NCBI GenBank assembly: GCA_004124405.1
Contig: SCKP01000001.1
Coordinates: 78,071 to 142,070, forward strand
DNA from: Fidelibacterota bacterium
Lineage (GTDB): Bacteria > Fidelibacterota > Marinisomatia > SCGC-AAA003-L08 > D37C17
Length of the DNA stretch: 64,000 nucleotides
Reading direction: 5' to 3'
Shown here: positions 1-7,553 of the stretch, in pieces
How the letters are laid out: each line of letters begins with the position of its first letter
How positions within the stretch are numbered: the first letter of the stretch is position 1
The notes under the pieces: generated by a model
What the model saw: the letters and a program-made list of their open reading frames with translations, nothing else
Told to the model about the DNA's origin: nothing
Database searches by the model: none
Program-made: the position numbers and the translations under genes

Positions 1-58
1 GATTCATATTAGGTCCATGAATAATAAGAATGTTTTTCTGAGTTTGTTTTTGTGTCAT
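1..58 (-). CDS. aroQ: 3-dehydroquinate dehydratase type II, N-terminal fragment (runs off the window)
   Basis: Only 19 codons are in the window, reading leftward from an ATG at 58. The translation is MTQKQTQKNILIIHGPNMN. The hydrophobic strand followed by H-G-P-N-M-N matches the conserved start (I-x-x-x-[NH]-G-P-N-x-N) of type II dehydroquinases. These enzymes dehydrate 3-dehydroquinate to 3-dehydroshikimate in the cytoplasmic shikimate pathway. The ATG overlaps the TGA of the upstream NUDIX gene as ATGA, which indicates translational coupling and supports this start. The assignment rests on one short motif, so it is likely but not certain. Confidence 0.7.
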   Translation of the reverse strand, partial: MTQKQTQKNILIIHGPNMN

Positions 59-558
59 GATAATGATTTCTGTAGGTACATATTCACAATTTTTTCATGG
101 CAGAGAAATGCAAGTTTTGGCAGCTCTTTCAAAGGAAACAAAATTGCTTCTTCTGCATCATCCCCTGCTTTAAGCGAGGACCAATCTTCAATTTGTACTT
201 CCATTCCCATCAATAAAATATCTCCAAAAACTGAATTAAAATGACTGCATGTGCCCAGCAAATTACTCACTCTTCCCTGTAAGTTTGTTTCTTCTAACAG
301 TTCTCTTTGTGCGCCCATTTCAGGGGTCTCCCCCCTTTCAATAAACCCCCCCGGCAAGCCCCACATTCCTTTTCCAGGATCTACTGCTCTTTTCACTAAC
401 AGCAATTGATTTTCATGCGTACATATTAAAGTGGCTGTTGGTTTTGGGTTTTCATAATGGATGGTGCTGCAATGTGAACAAAAATATCGTTTATTGCCAT
501 CTTTTTCTCCAAACTGGTTTTTTTTGCCGCAATTTGAGCAAAATTCTAAATATCCCAT
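55..558 (-). CDS. NUDIX hydrolase with N-terminal zinc ribbon
   Basis: This 167-residue protein has an N-terminal zinc ribbon with two CxxC pairs (C7/C10 and C27/C30). A NUDIX domain follows, with the box at about residues 70-95 (GGFIERGETP, then RELLEE). All NUDIX catalytic glutamates are visible. The family hydrolyses nucleoside diphosphates linked to another moiety, with Mg2+. The zinc-ribbon plus NUDIX layout resembles NudC-type NADH pyrophosphatases but is shorter, and the substrate cannot be read from sequence. It ends in a 4-bp ATGA overlap with aroQ and is divergent from the PfkB kinase. The 66-bp gap at 559-624 must hold both promoters. Confidence 0.88.
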   Translation of the reverse strand: MGYLEFCSNCGKKNQFGEKDGNKRYFCSHCSTIHYENPKPTATLICTHENQLLLVKRAVDPGKGMWGLPGGFIERGETPEMGAQRELLEETNLQGRVSNLLGTCSHFNSVFGDILLMGMEVQIEDWSSLKAGDDAEEAILFPLKELPKLAFLCHEKIVNMYLQKSLS

Positions 559-624
559 ATTTGAAATATAAGGCAGATTTCATCATTGTATAAAGATAGA
601 TAAAAATGCTAATTTTCACGCCCT

Positions 625-1533
625 ATGAATAAACGAAAAACAATCCTTGCTGTCGGTTCTATTGCGATTGACACACTGGAAACGCCCCATGGTAATCGAA
701 AAGATCTCTTGGGTGGATCTGCAACATATTTCTCTATTTCTGCAAGTTTGATGGCTCCCGTAAAATTGGTGGGAGTTGTAGGCAATGATTTTCCCGAAGA
801 AGGCTGGAAGTTATTTCACTCGCGGAATATAAATACTGATAATATACTGGTTGAAAATGGTTCGACCTTTCGCTGGGGGGGTAGATACTCCAATGATTAT
901 TCTACGCGAGATACCCTCTTTACAGAACTGGGTGTGTTTGAAAATTTCACTCCCTACATTCAAGAAGCCGACCGTTTATCTCCACTGGTCTTTTTAGGAA
1001 ATATCCACCCGGATTTACAATCATCTGTAGCGAAACTAACTCCTTCCGCAGAATATATTGTAACCGATACCATGAATTTATGGATTGATCTTTTCCCTGA
1101 AAAATTAAAAGAAGTGTTGAAGCTTTCTACAATATTATTAATAAACCACGAGGAAGCCGAACAATTTACCGGACAGTCAGAGATTTCCGATGCAGCCAGC
1201 GAACTATTATCTGCTGGTCCAGAAATTGTCGTTATTAAAAAGGGTGCAGATGGTGCTTATCTGGCTCAGGGAGAAACTCGCCATTCGGTTCCTGTTTTCC
1301 CCATCAATCAAGTAATTGATCCAACTGGCGCTGGTGATTCTTTTGCCGGCGGTTTCATGGGCCATCTCTCTCAAACCAGTCAACCCGATTTTCTGGAGGC
1401 AGTTATAGTTGGCTCTGCCATGGCTTCATTTTGTATTGAAGGGTTTGGTGTTGAATCTCTCGTAAAGGCCACACAAAAATTGCTTGAACAGAGGGTAGAA
1501 TCAATAAAAAATTCCATGGTTGAGAAGGTATAA
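625..1533 (+). CDS. PfkB/ribokinase-family carbohydrate or nucleoside kinase
   Basis: This 302-residue cytoplasmic kinase begins with the family's first strand (ILAVGSIAIDTLETP). It has the GG-containing substrate-binding segment (LLGGSATYFS) near residue 30. The C-terminal PfkB signature DPTGAGDSFAGGF starts at residue 232, and its catalytic-base Asp is about residue 238. The family transfers the ATP gamma-phosphate to a sugar or nucleoside. The substrate is not determinable here; adenosine kinase-like and ribokinase-like enzymes share these motifs. It sits 6 bp ahead of queF, probably in one transcript. Confidence 0.85.
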   Translation: MNKRKTILAVGSIAIDTLETPHGNRKDLLGGSATYFSISASLMAPVKLVGVVGNDFPEEGWKLFHSRNINTDNILVENGSTFRWGGRYSNDYSTRDTLFTELGVFENFTPYIQEADRLSPLVFLGNIHPDLQSSVAKLTPSAEYIVTDTMNLWIDLFPEKLKEVLKLSTILLINHEEAEQFTGQSEISDAASELLSAGPEIVVIKKGADGAYLAQGETRHSVPVFPINQVIDPTGAGDSFAGGFMGHLSQTSQPDFLEAVIVGSAMASFCIEGFGVESLVKATQKLLEQRVESIKNSMVEKV

Positions 1534-1539
1534 TTATTG

Positions 1540-1899
1540 ATGTCTGACTCTCTCCCTACATCTTCAGAATTTGAAGTAGTGAAAAACCAATATGCTGACA
1601 GAGATTATAATGTAAAAATATCAATCCCTGAATTTACCTGTGTTTGCCCCAGGACGGGTCAGCCTGATTTTGCTACAATTGAAATTAATTACATCCCTGA
1701 TAAATTAATTGTGGAGTTGAAATCTCTTAAATTATATATTCAGCAATTTCGAAATCTGGGAATGTTTCATGAAAATGTAACCAATAAGATTTTGGATGAT
1801 TTTCGCATGGCCTGTAAACCAAGAAAAATAGATGTAATTGGCCGTTTTAATCCTCGGGGTGGAATAGGCACTATTGTTGAAGCACATTGGCAAGAATAA
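1540..1899 (+). CDS. queF: NADPH-dependent 7-cyano-7-deazaguanine reductase (QueF, short type)
   Basis: QueF reduces preQ0 to preQ1 in queuosine biosynthesis. At 119 residues this is the short, single-domain type. The catalytic block reads TCVCPRTGQPDFATI: C36 is the nucleophile that forms the thioimide, and D43 is the proton donor seven residues later. FHENVTN near residue 80 carries the substrate-binding glutamate. The ATG at 1540 is preferred; a TTG one codon upstream is possible. queA, a later queuosine enzyme, lies at 43.2 kb, so the organism appears to make queuosine. Confidence 0.95.
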   Translation: MSDSLPTSSEFEVVKNQYADRDYNVKISIPEFTCVCPRTGQPDFATIEINYIPDKLIVELKSLKLYIQQFRNLGMFHENVTNKILDDFRMACKPRKIDVIGRFNPRGGIGTIVEAHWQE

Positions 1900-1966
1900 A
1901 GTGTTTATTAGATGCATAAAATGTTATTAAATTTCTAGGCTGTAATAGTTTAAAAAAGGACTGAAC

Positions 1967-2101
1967 ATGAAGGTCACAATAAAATATACCAATAGAAAGC
2001 GAAAAAATAAACACGGATTTAAAAAGCGGATGAGCACTAAGGCTGGTCGTGCGTTATTGGCCAGGCGGCGTAAAAAGGGTCGGAAGACAATATCTGCTTA
2101 A
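1967..2101 (+). CDS. rpmH: 50S ribosomal protein L34
   Basis: This is a 44-residue, very basic protein. It shows the L34 pattern: an N-terminal strand with [15 protein letters not shown], the [18 protein letters not shown] helix, and a short ISA tail. The start is [12 protein letters not shown], where most L34 proteins begin MKRTYQPS and then run into the basic core. An AAAAAGGA-like ribosome-binding site lies about 7 bases before the ATG. rnpA begins immediately after the stop codon. This is the classical rpmH-rnpA-yidD-yidC-mnmE-mnmG cluster. Confidence 0.95.
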   Translation: MKVTIKYTNRKRKNKHGFKKRMSTKAGRALLARRRKKGRKTISA

Positions 2102-2410
2102 TTGAAACATTCGCTTTCTTCATCAGGGTTTTCTAAAATAATGAAAGCCTCAAAGTCCCTGTATTTCAGGGATTTATCATTTAAATATAGCAAAAGCTCT
2201 AAGATTGAAATGGGGCTTATCGTATCTAAAAAATATGGAAATGCTGTGCAGCGCAATCTCTTTAAACGGCGTTGTAGGTCCATATTTAAATCATATATGA
2301 TTGATAATAATATTGGCTGCGCATTGGTTGTGCGCCCCAAAACCAAGGGTTTAACTTACACGACTATTAAAGAATCCTTTAATTCCCTTTATGTTACACT
2401 CTCTTATTAA
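2102..2410 (+). CDS. rnpA: Ribonuclease P protein component
   Basis: The protein subunit of RNase P binds the catalytic RNA and helps process the 5' leader of pre-tRNA. The 102-residue product carries the RNR motif in KKYGNAVQRNLFKRRCRSIF at about residues 42-61, followed by a hydrophobic strand. The TTG start directly abuts the rpmH stop, consistent with coupled translation. An internal ATG at 2141 is an alternative start. The 3' end overlaps yidD by 20 bases. The RNA component is not in the window. Confidence 0.92.
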   Translation: MKHSLSSSGFSKIMKASKSLYFRDLSFKYSKSSKIEMGLIVSKKYGNAVQRNLFKRRCRSIFKSYMIDNNIGCALVVRPKTKGLTYTTIKESFNSLYVTLSY

Positions 2411-2618
2411 ACAACTTTTCATCCTCCTTATAAAAATTTATAAGAATGTGATTTCCGGATTTCTGCCTGATGCTTGTCGTTTTACACCCTCTTGTTCCAA
2501 TTATTCAATTGAAGCCCTGGACAAACACGGAATAAAGGGTGGCGGATGGCTGGCAATAAAGCGTTTGGGCAAATGTCATCCTTTTTATAAAACAACAGGT
2601 TATGACCCCGTGCCATGA
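2391..2618 (+). CDS. yidD: Membrane protein insertion efficiency factor YidD
   Basis: This 75-residue membrane-associated protein has the YidD signature: an amphipathic N-terminal helix, then PDACRFTPSCSNYSIEAL with conserved cysteines, HGIKGGGWLAIKRLGKCHP and a C-terminal GYDPVP. YidD assists YidC-dependent membrane protein insertion. The gene overlaps rnpA by 20 bases and yidC by 4, as in many bacteria. Confidence 0.96.
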   Translation: MLHSLIKQLFILLIKIYKNVISGFLPDACRFTPSCSNYSIEALDKHGIKGGGWLAIKRLGKCHPFYKTTGYDPVP

Positions 2619-4363
2619 ATAATACCCTGCGATATATTCTCGCTGGCGGTTTAATTTTCTTAATTATTATCCTGCAGCCCTTTTATCTGGAATGGTTAGG
2701 GTATGATGCGGGCCCCTCTTCAAATGAAAATACCGAGGGTGTGAATTCTGAAAATTTCTACCTTCCTGTGCAAGAAAAAAGTCCTAAGTCCTCTTTCGAG
2801 GCTAAGTCGAACAAGCTCTCGGCAAGTGCCTCTGATCAAGAATCATTTATTACCGTTGTAACGCCTCTGTATACAGCTACGCTCACCAATAAATCCGGCG
2901 GAAGTTTTGTAAATTATTTTTTAACAGGTGAAAATTCAGATAAGTTAAAATACCTGGGAGGTTATGATGATGATGGATTTTTTCAGCCCGATATTCCCGT
3001 ATCATTAATTATTAACACTGAAGAGAATTGTATGCCTTGTCTGGCTGATTATGATGCTAATGATGATAGATACAATTTTTTAAACCAGCCCTTTACATTA
3101 TTAAATTTTTCAAACCAGCAAGATACTATTTATCTTGATTATGGCTCTATTGAGCTGAAATATGCTCTAAAAGATGCTGATGGTAGAATTATTATTAATA
3201 AAACGGTTTCTTTTTATGCAGACAAATATATTAATGATCATTTTTATGACATTAACGATGATCTTTTGGAGTATTCCAATAATCTTGAGTTGCTATGGTA
3301 TGGTGGGTTGCGTCCAACAGAAGAAAAAGAAGATGAAGATGTAACCTATGGATCTGGAATTATCAGCCAGGCTGGTGAAATTGAAGATCTGCAATCTACA
3401 GATCCTGATGAAATTTTAGCAAGAGAAATATATAAAGGACAAACGGACTGGGTCGCGATTCGAACAAAATATTTTATGTCGGCAATCATAGCGGAAAATT
3501 CGGGGAAATACGCCACCCTGTCTGGTCATAATGCTGAATTTGGACACCGAAAACATACTCCCATATATCATGCATCCATTGGCTATCCCTTGGATGTATC
3601 AATAATTTCCTCCAGTATTTATTTAGGTCCCCTTGATGTTGATTTTTTATCTCAAACGGGCGCTACTCTAGAAGCTTCCATGAATTGGGGTTTTGCTCCA
3701 ATTCGCCCAATTAGTAAGGGTGTCTTGTGGGTTTTGAAATTTATGCACAATAAGTTGAACCTGAATTATGGTCTCGTGTTGTTGTTATTTGCACTTTTGG
3801 TTAGACTTATTACCGGCCCCCTTACAAAAAAGAGTTATGAATCCAGTCAAAACATGCAAAAAATTCAGCCTGCGATTAAAAAAATGCAGGCGAAATATAA
3901 AGGCGATCCTCAGCGCCTTAATAAAGAAACTATGGCTTTATATAAAAAACACAAAGTTAATCCCCTGGGGGGATGTCTTCCCATCATGCTTCAGATGCCA
4001 TTATTATGGGCTTTATTTATGGTTTTTCGCACCACCATTGAGTTTCGGGGCGCACCATTTATGCTGTGGATATCTGATCTTTCCAAGCCGGATGTAGTCT
4101 TCACACTCCCCTTTTCTATTCCCGTTTATGGTGATGGGGTGGCTATATTGCCTCTTGTCATGGGCGCCACTCTTATGCTCACGATGCGCATGTCCTCTGC
4201 CACCATGGATAAAAGTCAAAAACCCGTTATGTATTTTATGAATGTGTTTTTCATACTGCTTTTTAATACATTTCCCTCCGGACTTAATTTGTATTATACA
4301 GCTTATAATATGTTGAGTTTCTTCCAACAGCGCAGCATTAAGAATAAGCTTGCCAATCAATAA
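2615..4363 (+). CDS. yidC: Membrane protein insertase YidC
   Basis: This 582-residue polytopic inner-membrane insertase acts alone or with SecYEG. Residues 5-30 form the N-terminal transmembrane helix. A large periplasmic beta-domain of the Gram-negative type covers roughly residues 60-350. The conserved C-terminal core (about 370-575) contains the positively charged loop MQKIQPAIKKMQAKYKGDP and the helices around GGCLPIMLQMPLLWALF and FNTFPSGLNLYY. The large periplasmic domain argues for a diderm cell. The ATG overlaps the yidD stop. Confidence 0.97.
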   Translation: MNNTLRYILAGGLIFLIIILQPFYLEWLGYDAGPSSNENTEGVNSENFYLPVQEKSPKSSFEAKSNKLSASASDQESFITVVTPLYTATLTNKSGGSFVNYFLTGENSDKLKYLGGYDDDGFFQPDIPVSLIINTEENCMPCLADYDANDDRYNFLNQPFTLLNFSNQQDTIYLDYGSIELKYALKDADGRIIINKTVSFYADKYINDHFYDINDDLLEYSNNLELLWYGGLRPTEEKEDEDVTYGSGIISQAGEIEDLQSTDPDEILAREIYKGQTDWVAIRTKYFMSAIIAENSGKYATLSGHNAEFGHRKHTPIYHASIGYPLDVSIISSSIYLGPLDVDFLSQTGATLEASMNWGFAPIRPISKGVLWVLKFMHNKLNLNYGLVLLLFALLVRLITGPLTKKSYESSQNMQKIQPAIKKMQAKYKGDPQRLNKETMALYKKHKVNPLGGCLPIMLQMPLLWALFMVFRTTIEFRGAPFMLWISDLSKPDVVFTLPFSIPVYGDGVAILPLVMGATLMLTMRMSSATMDKSQKPVMYFMNVFFILLFNTFPSGLNLYYTAYNMLSFFQQRSIKNKLANQ

Positions 4364-4378
4364 TAAATTGCAAATGAA

Positions 4379-5725
4379 ATGTTGCCCTATGATCAAGAAA
4401 ACATTGTAGCAATTGCCACCCCGCCGGGTATCGGTGCGCTTGCAGTGGTGCGACTTTCTGGAAAAGATTTAAAGCCGCTGTATAAAGAATTCACCCACAA
4501 AAAGCCTAAAAACAGGTTTGCATTGTTTACCAAGCTCTATCATCCAAAAAATAATCATATTCTAGATGAGGTAGTTGTAACCTATTTTAAATCTCCAGGC
4601 AGCTATACCGGCGAAGATATAATAGAAATCTCCTGTCATGGGGGAACTGCCGTTAAAAATTCAATTTTGCAGGCAGCTATTGATGGTGGGGCAAGACTAG
4701 CGCAGCCTGGCGAATTTTCATATCGTTCCTTTTTAAATGGAAAAATGGATTTGCTTCAAGCTGAAGCAGTATCAGCAATAATTTCATCAAAAACCTCCCG
4801 TTCAGCAGAATTAAGCCTCTATCATTTAGAAGGTAAGGTTTCAAAAATGCTTGGAGAGATCAAATCTAAGATAATAGATGTCCTCTCAATTATAGAAAAT
4901 GAATTAAACTTTTCGGAAGACGAAATAAGCCTGACTTCCTATTCAACTATTCGCTCCATGCTCGAAGATGTTCAGACTCAAATAAACCGAATTGTAGACT
5001 CGTCTCTGATAGGTAAGAAAATATTTTCCGGTATTAGAATAATCATATTGGGGCGTCCCAACACGGGCAAATCCAGCTTGTTTAATGCCCTGTTGGGTCA
5101 CGATAGAGCCATCACTTCTCCCGTGGCGGGAACCACTAGGGATACGGTTGAATCCTGGTTTGAATTGGAGGGTGTGCCCGTGTGTCTTGTAGATACGGCC
5201 GGTGTTTGGGAATCTAAAAAGCCGCTCGATAATCTTGGTGTAGAAAAAACAATTTCTGAATTAGATCGGGCAGATTTGTGTTTATTGGTTGATGATGAAA
5301 ATCCACGTGCTTTAATTAACACCGAATTTATGAAAAGATATCAACATCACTATATTTTAGTAAAATCAAAGTCTGATTTAGTGCCTTCTCCTTCAATAGT
5401 TAAAGACGATATTATCTTCACTTCTTCTAAAGAAAACACAGGAATAAACAAGTTATTAACATCTATTTCCACATATATTCTTAATAATATTAATCTTGCA
5501 GACCACACGCATGGGTTTATGATAACCCAGCGTCAAAGAGGATTATTGGAAGAATCTGCACTTTGCTTGAATGAAGCTATTGCCCAGCTGGCTGAAGGCA
5601 TAGAAACAGATATCGTTGCATCAACGCTGAATGGTTTTGTTGTGGCTATTAAAGATGTTGTTGGAGAAATTCCCAATAAAGCAATTATTCAAAATATTTT
5701 TTCTAATTTTTGTGTTGGAAAATGA
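4379..5725 (+). CDS. mnmE: tRNA modification GTPase MnmE
   Basis: MnmE works with MnmG to install carboxymethylaminomethyl groups on wobble U34 of tRNA. The 448-residue protein has the N-terminal formyl-THF-binding domain. An embedded G domain follows at about residues 220-380, with the P-loop GRPNTGKSS, GTTRD, DTAGVWE and an NKxD-like KSKSD. The invariant C-terminal CxGK is present as CVGK (C445). The TGA stop overlaps the mnmG ATG, so the two partner proteins are translationally coupled. Confidence 0.97.
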   Translation: MLPYDQENIVAIATPPGIGALAVVRLSGKDLKPLYKEFTHKKPKNRFALFTKLYHPKNNHILDEVVVTYFKSPGSYTGEDIIEISCHGGTAVKNSILQAAIDGGARLAQPGEFSYRSFLNGKMDLLQAEAVSAIISSKTSRSAELSLYHLEGKVSKMLGEIKSKIIDVLSIIENELNFSEDEISLTSYSTIRSMLEDVQTQINRIVDSSLIGKKIFSGIRIIILGRPNTGKSSLFNALLGHDRAITSPVAGTTRDTVESWFELEGVPVCLVDTAGVWESKKPLDNLGVEKTISELDRADLCLLVDDENPRALINTEFMKRYQHHYILVKSKSDLVPSPSIVKDDIIFTSSKENTGINKLLTSISTYILNNINLADHTHGFMITQRQRGLLEESALCLNEAIAQLAEGIETDIVASTLNGFVVAIKDVVGEIPNKAIIQNIFSNFCVGK

Positions 5726-7536
5726 GGAATAAAAGCATTGTTATTGTTGGAGGGGGCCATGCCGGAGTAGAGGCAGCCTTCGCTGTTGCAAACCTTGGAA
5801 TCAAGGCATTACTGGTCTCCATGGATAAAAACGCTGTTGGTAGAATGAGTTGCAATCCAGCCATTGGCGGTCTTGGCAAGGGACATTTGGTGAAAGAAAT
5901 AGATGCATTGGGTGGTATTATGGCCCGGGCTTCAGATGCGTGTGGGATTCAATTTAAAATGCTCAATAAATCAAAAGGTCGGGCAGTCTGGTCTCCTAGG
6001 GCTCAAATTGATAAACATCAATATGCTCACTATATTCAATCAATACTGTCTGCACACAAAAATATTTCCATTATACAAGATGAGGTTGTTGATTTCTCTG
6101 TTGATAAGGGGTCTGTTTCCAGCATTGTTCTACGAAATGGCGGGACATTAAAAACCAACGCTTTAATTGTATGTTCAGGCACCTTTTTAAACGGAATGAT
6201 ACATATTGGAAAAGAGCATTATTCTGCTGGAAGGTTTGGTGAGAGAGCTGTTATTGGACTATCTAATGCTATTGTTAATAAAGGATTTAAAGTTTCCCGT
6301 TTAAAAACTGGAACCCCGCCCCGCCTTTTGTCATCATCTATAAAATGGAACAAATTACAGCGGGCTGATGGGGATGAACATGCCGTTCCATTTTCAATAC
6401 TTACAAAGCGTCCTTTTCATCCTAAAAATATTCCCTGTCATATTGTGGATACAAACACCAATGTTCATAAGATTTTGGCTGATAATTTACATGAATCTGC
6501 TATGTATTCGGGAAAAATTACCGGTGTTGGGCCGCGTTATTGTCCAAGCATTGAAGATAAAATTGTGAGGTTCAGTGATAGAGGAAAACATCAGCTTTTT
6601 CTCGAACCTGAATGGTATAATTCAGATCAGATTTATGTAAATGGTTTTTCTACAAGTATGCCTAAGCATATTCAGGAGCTTGCACTCAGAAGTATTTCAG
6701 GGCTTGAAGATGTCCAGCTCATTCGTCCAGGCTATGCAATTGAATATGATTATTTTCCATCATCCCAATTAAAAAGTACTCTCGAAACAAAAATGATTGA
6801 CGGTTTATATTTTGCGGGTCAGATGAATGGTACCTCTGGTTATGAAGAGGCTGCTGCCCAGGGTTTAATTGCAGGTGCAAACGCCGGACTAAAGCTATTA
6901 AATAATAACAGCCTTGTTTTAGGTAGGGACATGGCCTATATTGGGGTTTTAATTGATGATTTGATTACCAAGGATATTAACGAACCCTATCGTATGTTCA
7001 CCTCAAGCGCAGAATACCGACTATCTCTCCGTGCCGATAATGCAGGGATGCGGTTGACAAAAAATGCATATGATTTAGGCTTGGTTAAAGAAAAGCAATA
7101 TGCCCTATTTAATACGTTTAAGACGTCCGTCTCTGAAATTAAGACCCTCTGTAATGCAATTAAGGTACCTATAGATAGTAAGAATATTCCTCTTACTGAT
7201 TATCTAAAGCGACCAAAAAACACAATCTTCAATTGTAATCAAGGAAGGTCTGTTTTAGAAAAATATCCCTATGAAGCTATTTTTACCGCAGAAACAGATA
7301 TTAAATATGAAGGCTATGTAAAAATAGAAAATGCCCGGGTAAGCAAATTAATGAAAATGGATGATGTTAAAATTCCAAATCTTTTCGACTACTCTTCATT
7401 AAACAACCTTTCTTCAGAATCTAAGGAAAAGTTGTGTAGGGTTAAGCCGGAAACGCTTGGCCAGGCTTCCAGAATAGCTGGTGTCCGCCCATCAGATCTA
7501 GGCATTCTCGCTATTTGTCTCAAAGCCCATCCCTAA
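5722..7536 (+). CDS. mnmG: tRNA uridine-5-carboxymethylaminomethyl(34) synthesis enzyme MnmG
   Basis: This FAD-dependent partner of MnmE has 604 residues. It begins with the dinucleotide-binding motif IVIVGGGHAGVEAA. The GidA signatures SCNPAIGGLGKGHLVKEIDA and GQMNGTSGYEEAAAQGLIAG are clear. The C-terminal helical domain ends in RIAGVRPSDLGIL. The start is the ATG at 5722, which makes an ATGA overlap with mnmE; four upstream codons in frame lie inside mnmE and are less likely to be used. The stop codon is one base from the parS palindrome. Confidence 0.97.
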   Translation: MRNKSIVIVGGGHAGVEAAFAVANLGIKALLVSMDKNAVGRMSCNPAIGGLGKGHLVKEIDALGGIMARASDACGIQFKMLNKSKGRAVWSPRAQIDKHQYAHYIQSILSAHKNISIIQDEVVDFSVDKGSVSSIVLRNGGTLKTNALIVCSGTFLNGMIHIGKEHYSAGRFGERAVIGLSNAIVNKGFKVSRLKTGTPPRLLSSSIKWNKLQRADGDEHAVPFSILTKRPFHPKNIPCHIVDTNTNVHKILADNLHESAMYSGKITGVGPRYCPSIEDKIVRFSDRGKHQLFLEPEWYNSDQIYVNGFSTSMPKHIQELALRSISGLEDVQLIRPGYAIEYDYFPSSQLKSTLETKMIDGLYFAGQMNGTSGYEEAAAQGLIAGANAGLKLLNNNSLVLGRDMAYIGVLIDDLITKDINEPYRMFTSSAEYRLSLRADNAGMRLTKNAYDLGLVKEKQYALFNTFKTSVSEIKTLCNAIKVPIDSKNIPLTDYLKRPKNTIFNCNQGRSVLEKYPYEAIFTAETDIKYEGYVKIENARVSKLMKMDDVKIPNLFDYSSLNNLSSESKEKLCRVKPETLGQASRIAGVRPSDLGILAICLKAHP

Positions 7537-7537
7537 C

Positions 7538-7553
7538 TGTTTCACGTGAAACA
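7538..7553. promoter_or_regulatory. parS centromere site (ParB-binding)
   Basis: The 16-bp sequence TGTTTCACGTGAAACA matches the canonical ParB recognition site exactly. It sits at the centre of a 22-bp perfect palindrome (7535-7556). parS sites cluster near bacterial replication origins, load ParB-CTP clamps and direct chromosome segregation. This one lies between the mnmG stop and mfd, and the proposed GTG start of mfd is inside it. No parA or parB gene is in the window. No second exact copy was noticed. Confidence 0.92.

Noticed and set aside
1900..1966. preQ1 riboswitch associated with queF
   Set aside because: No preQ1 aptamer pattern was seen before queF or in the surrounding spacers.
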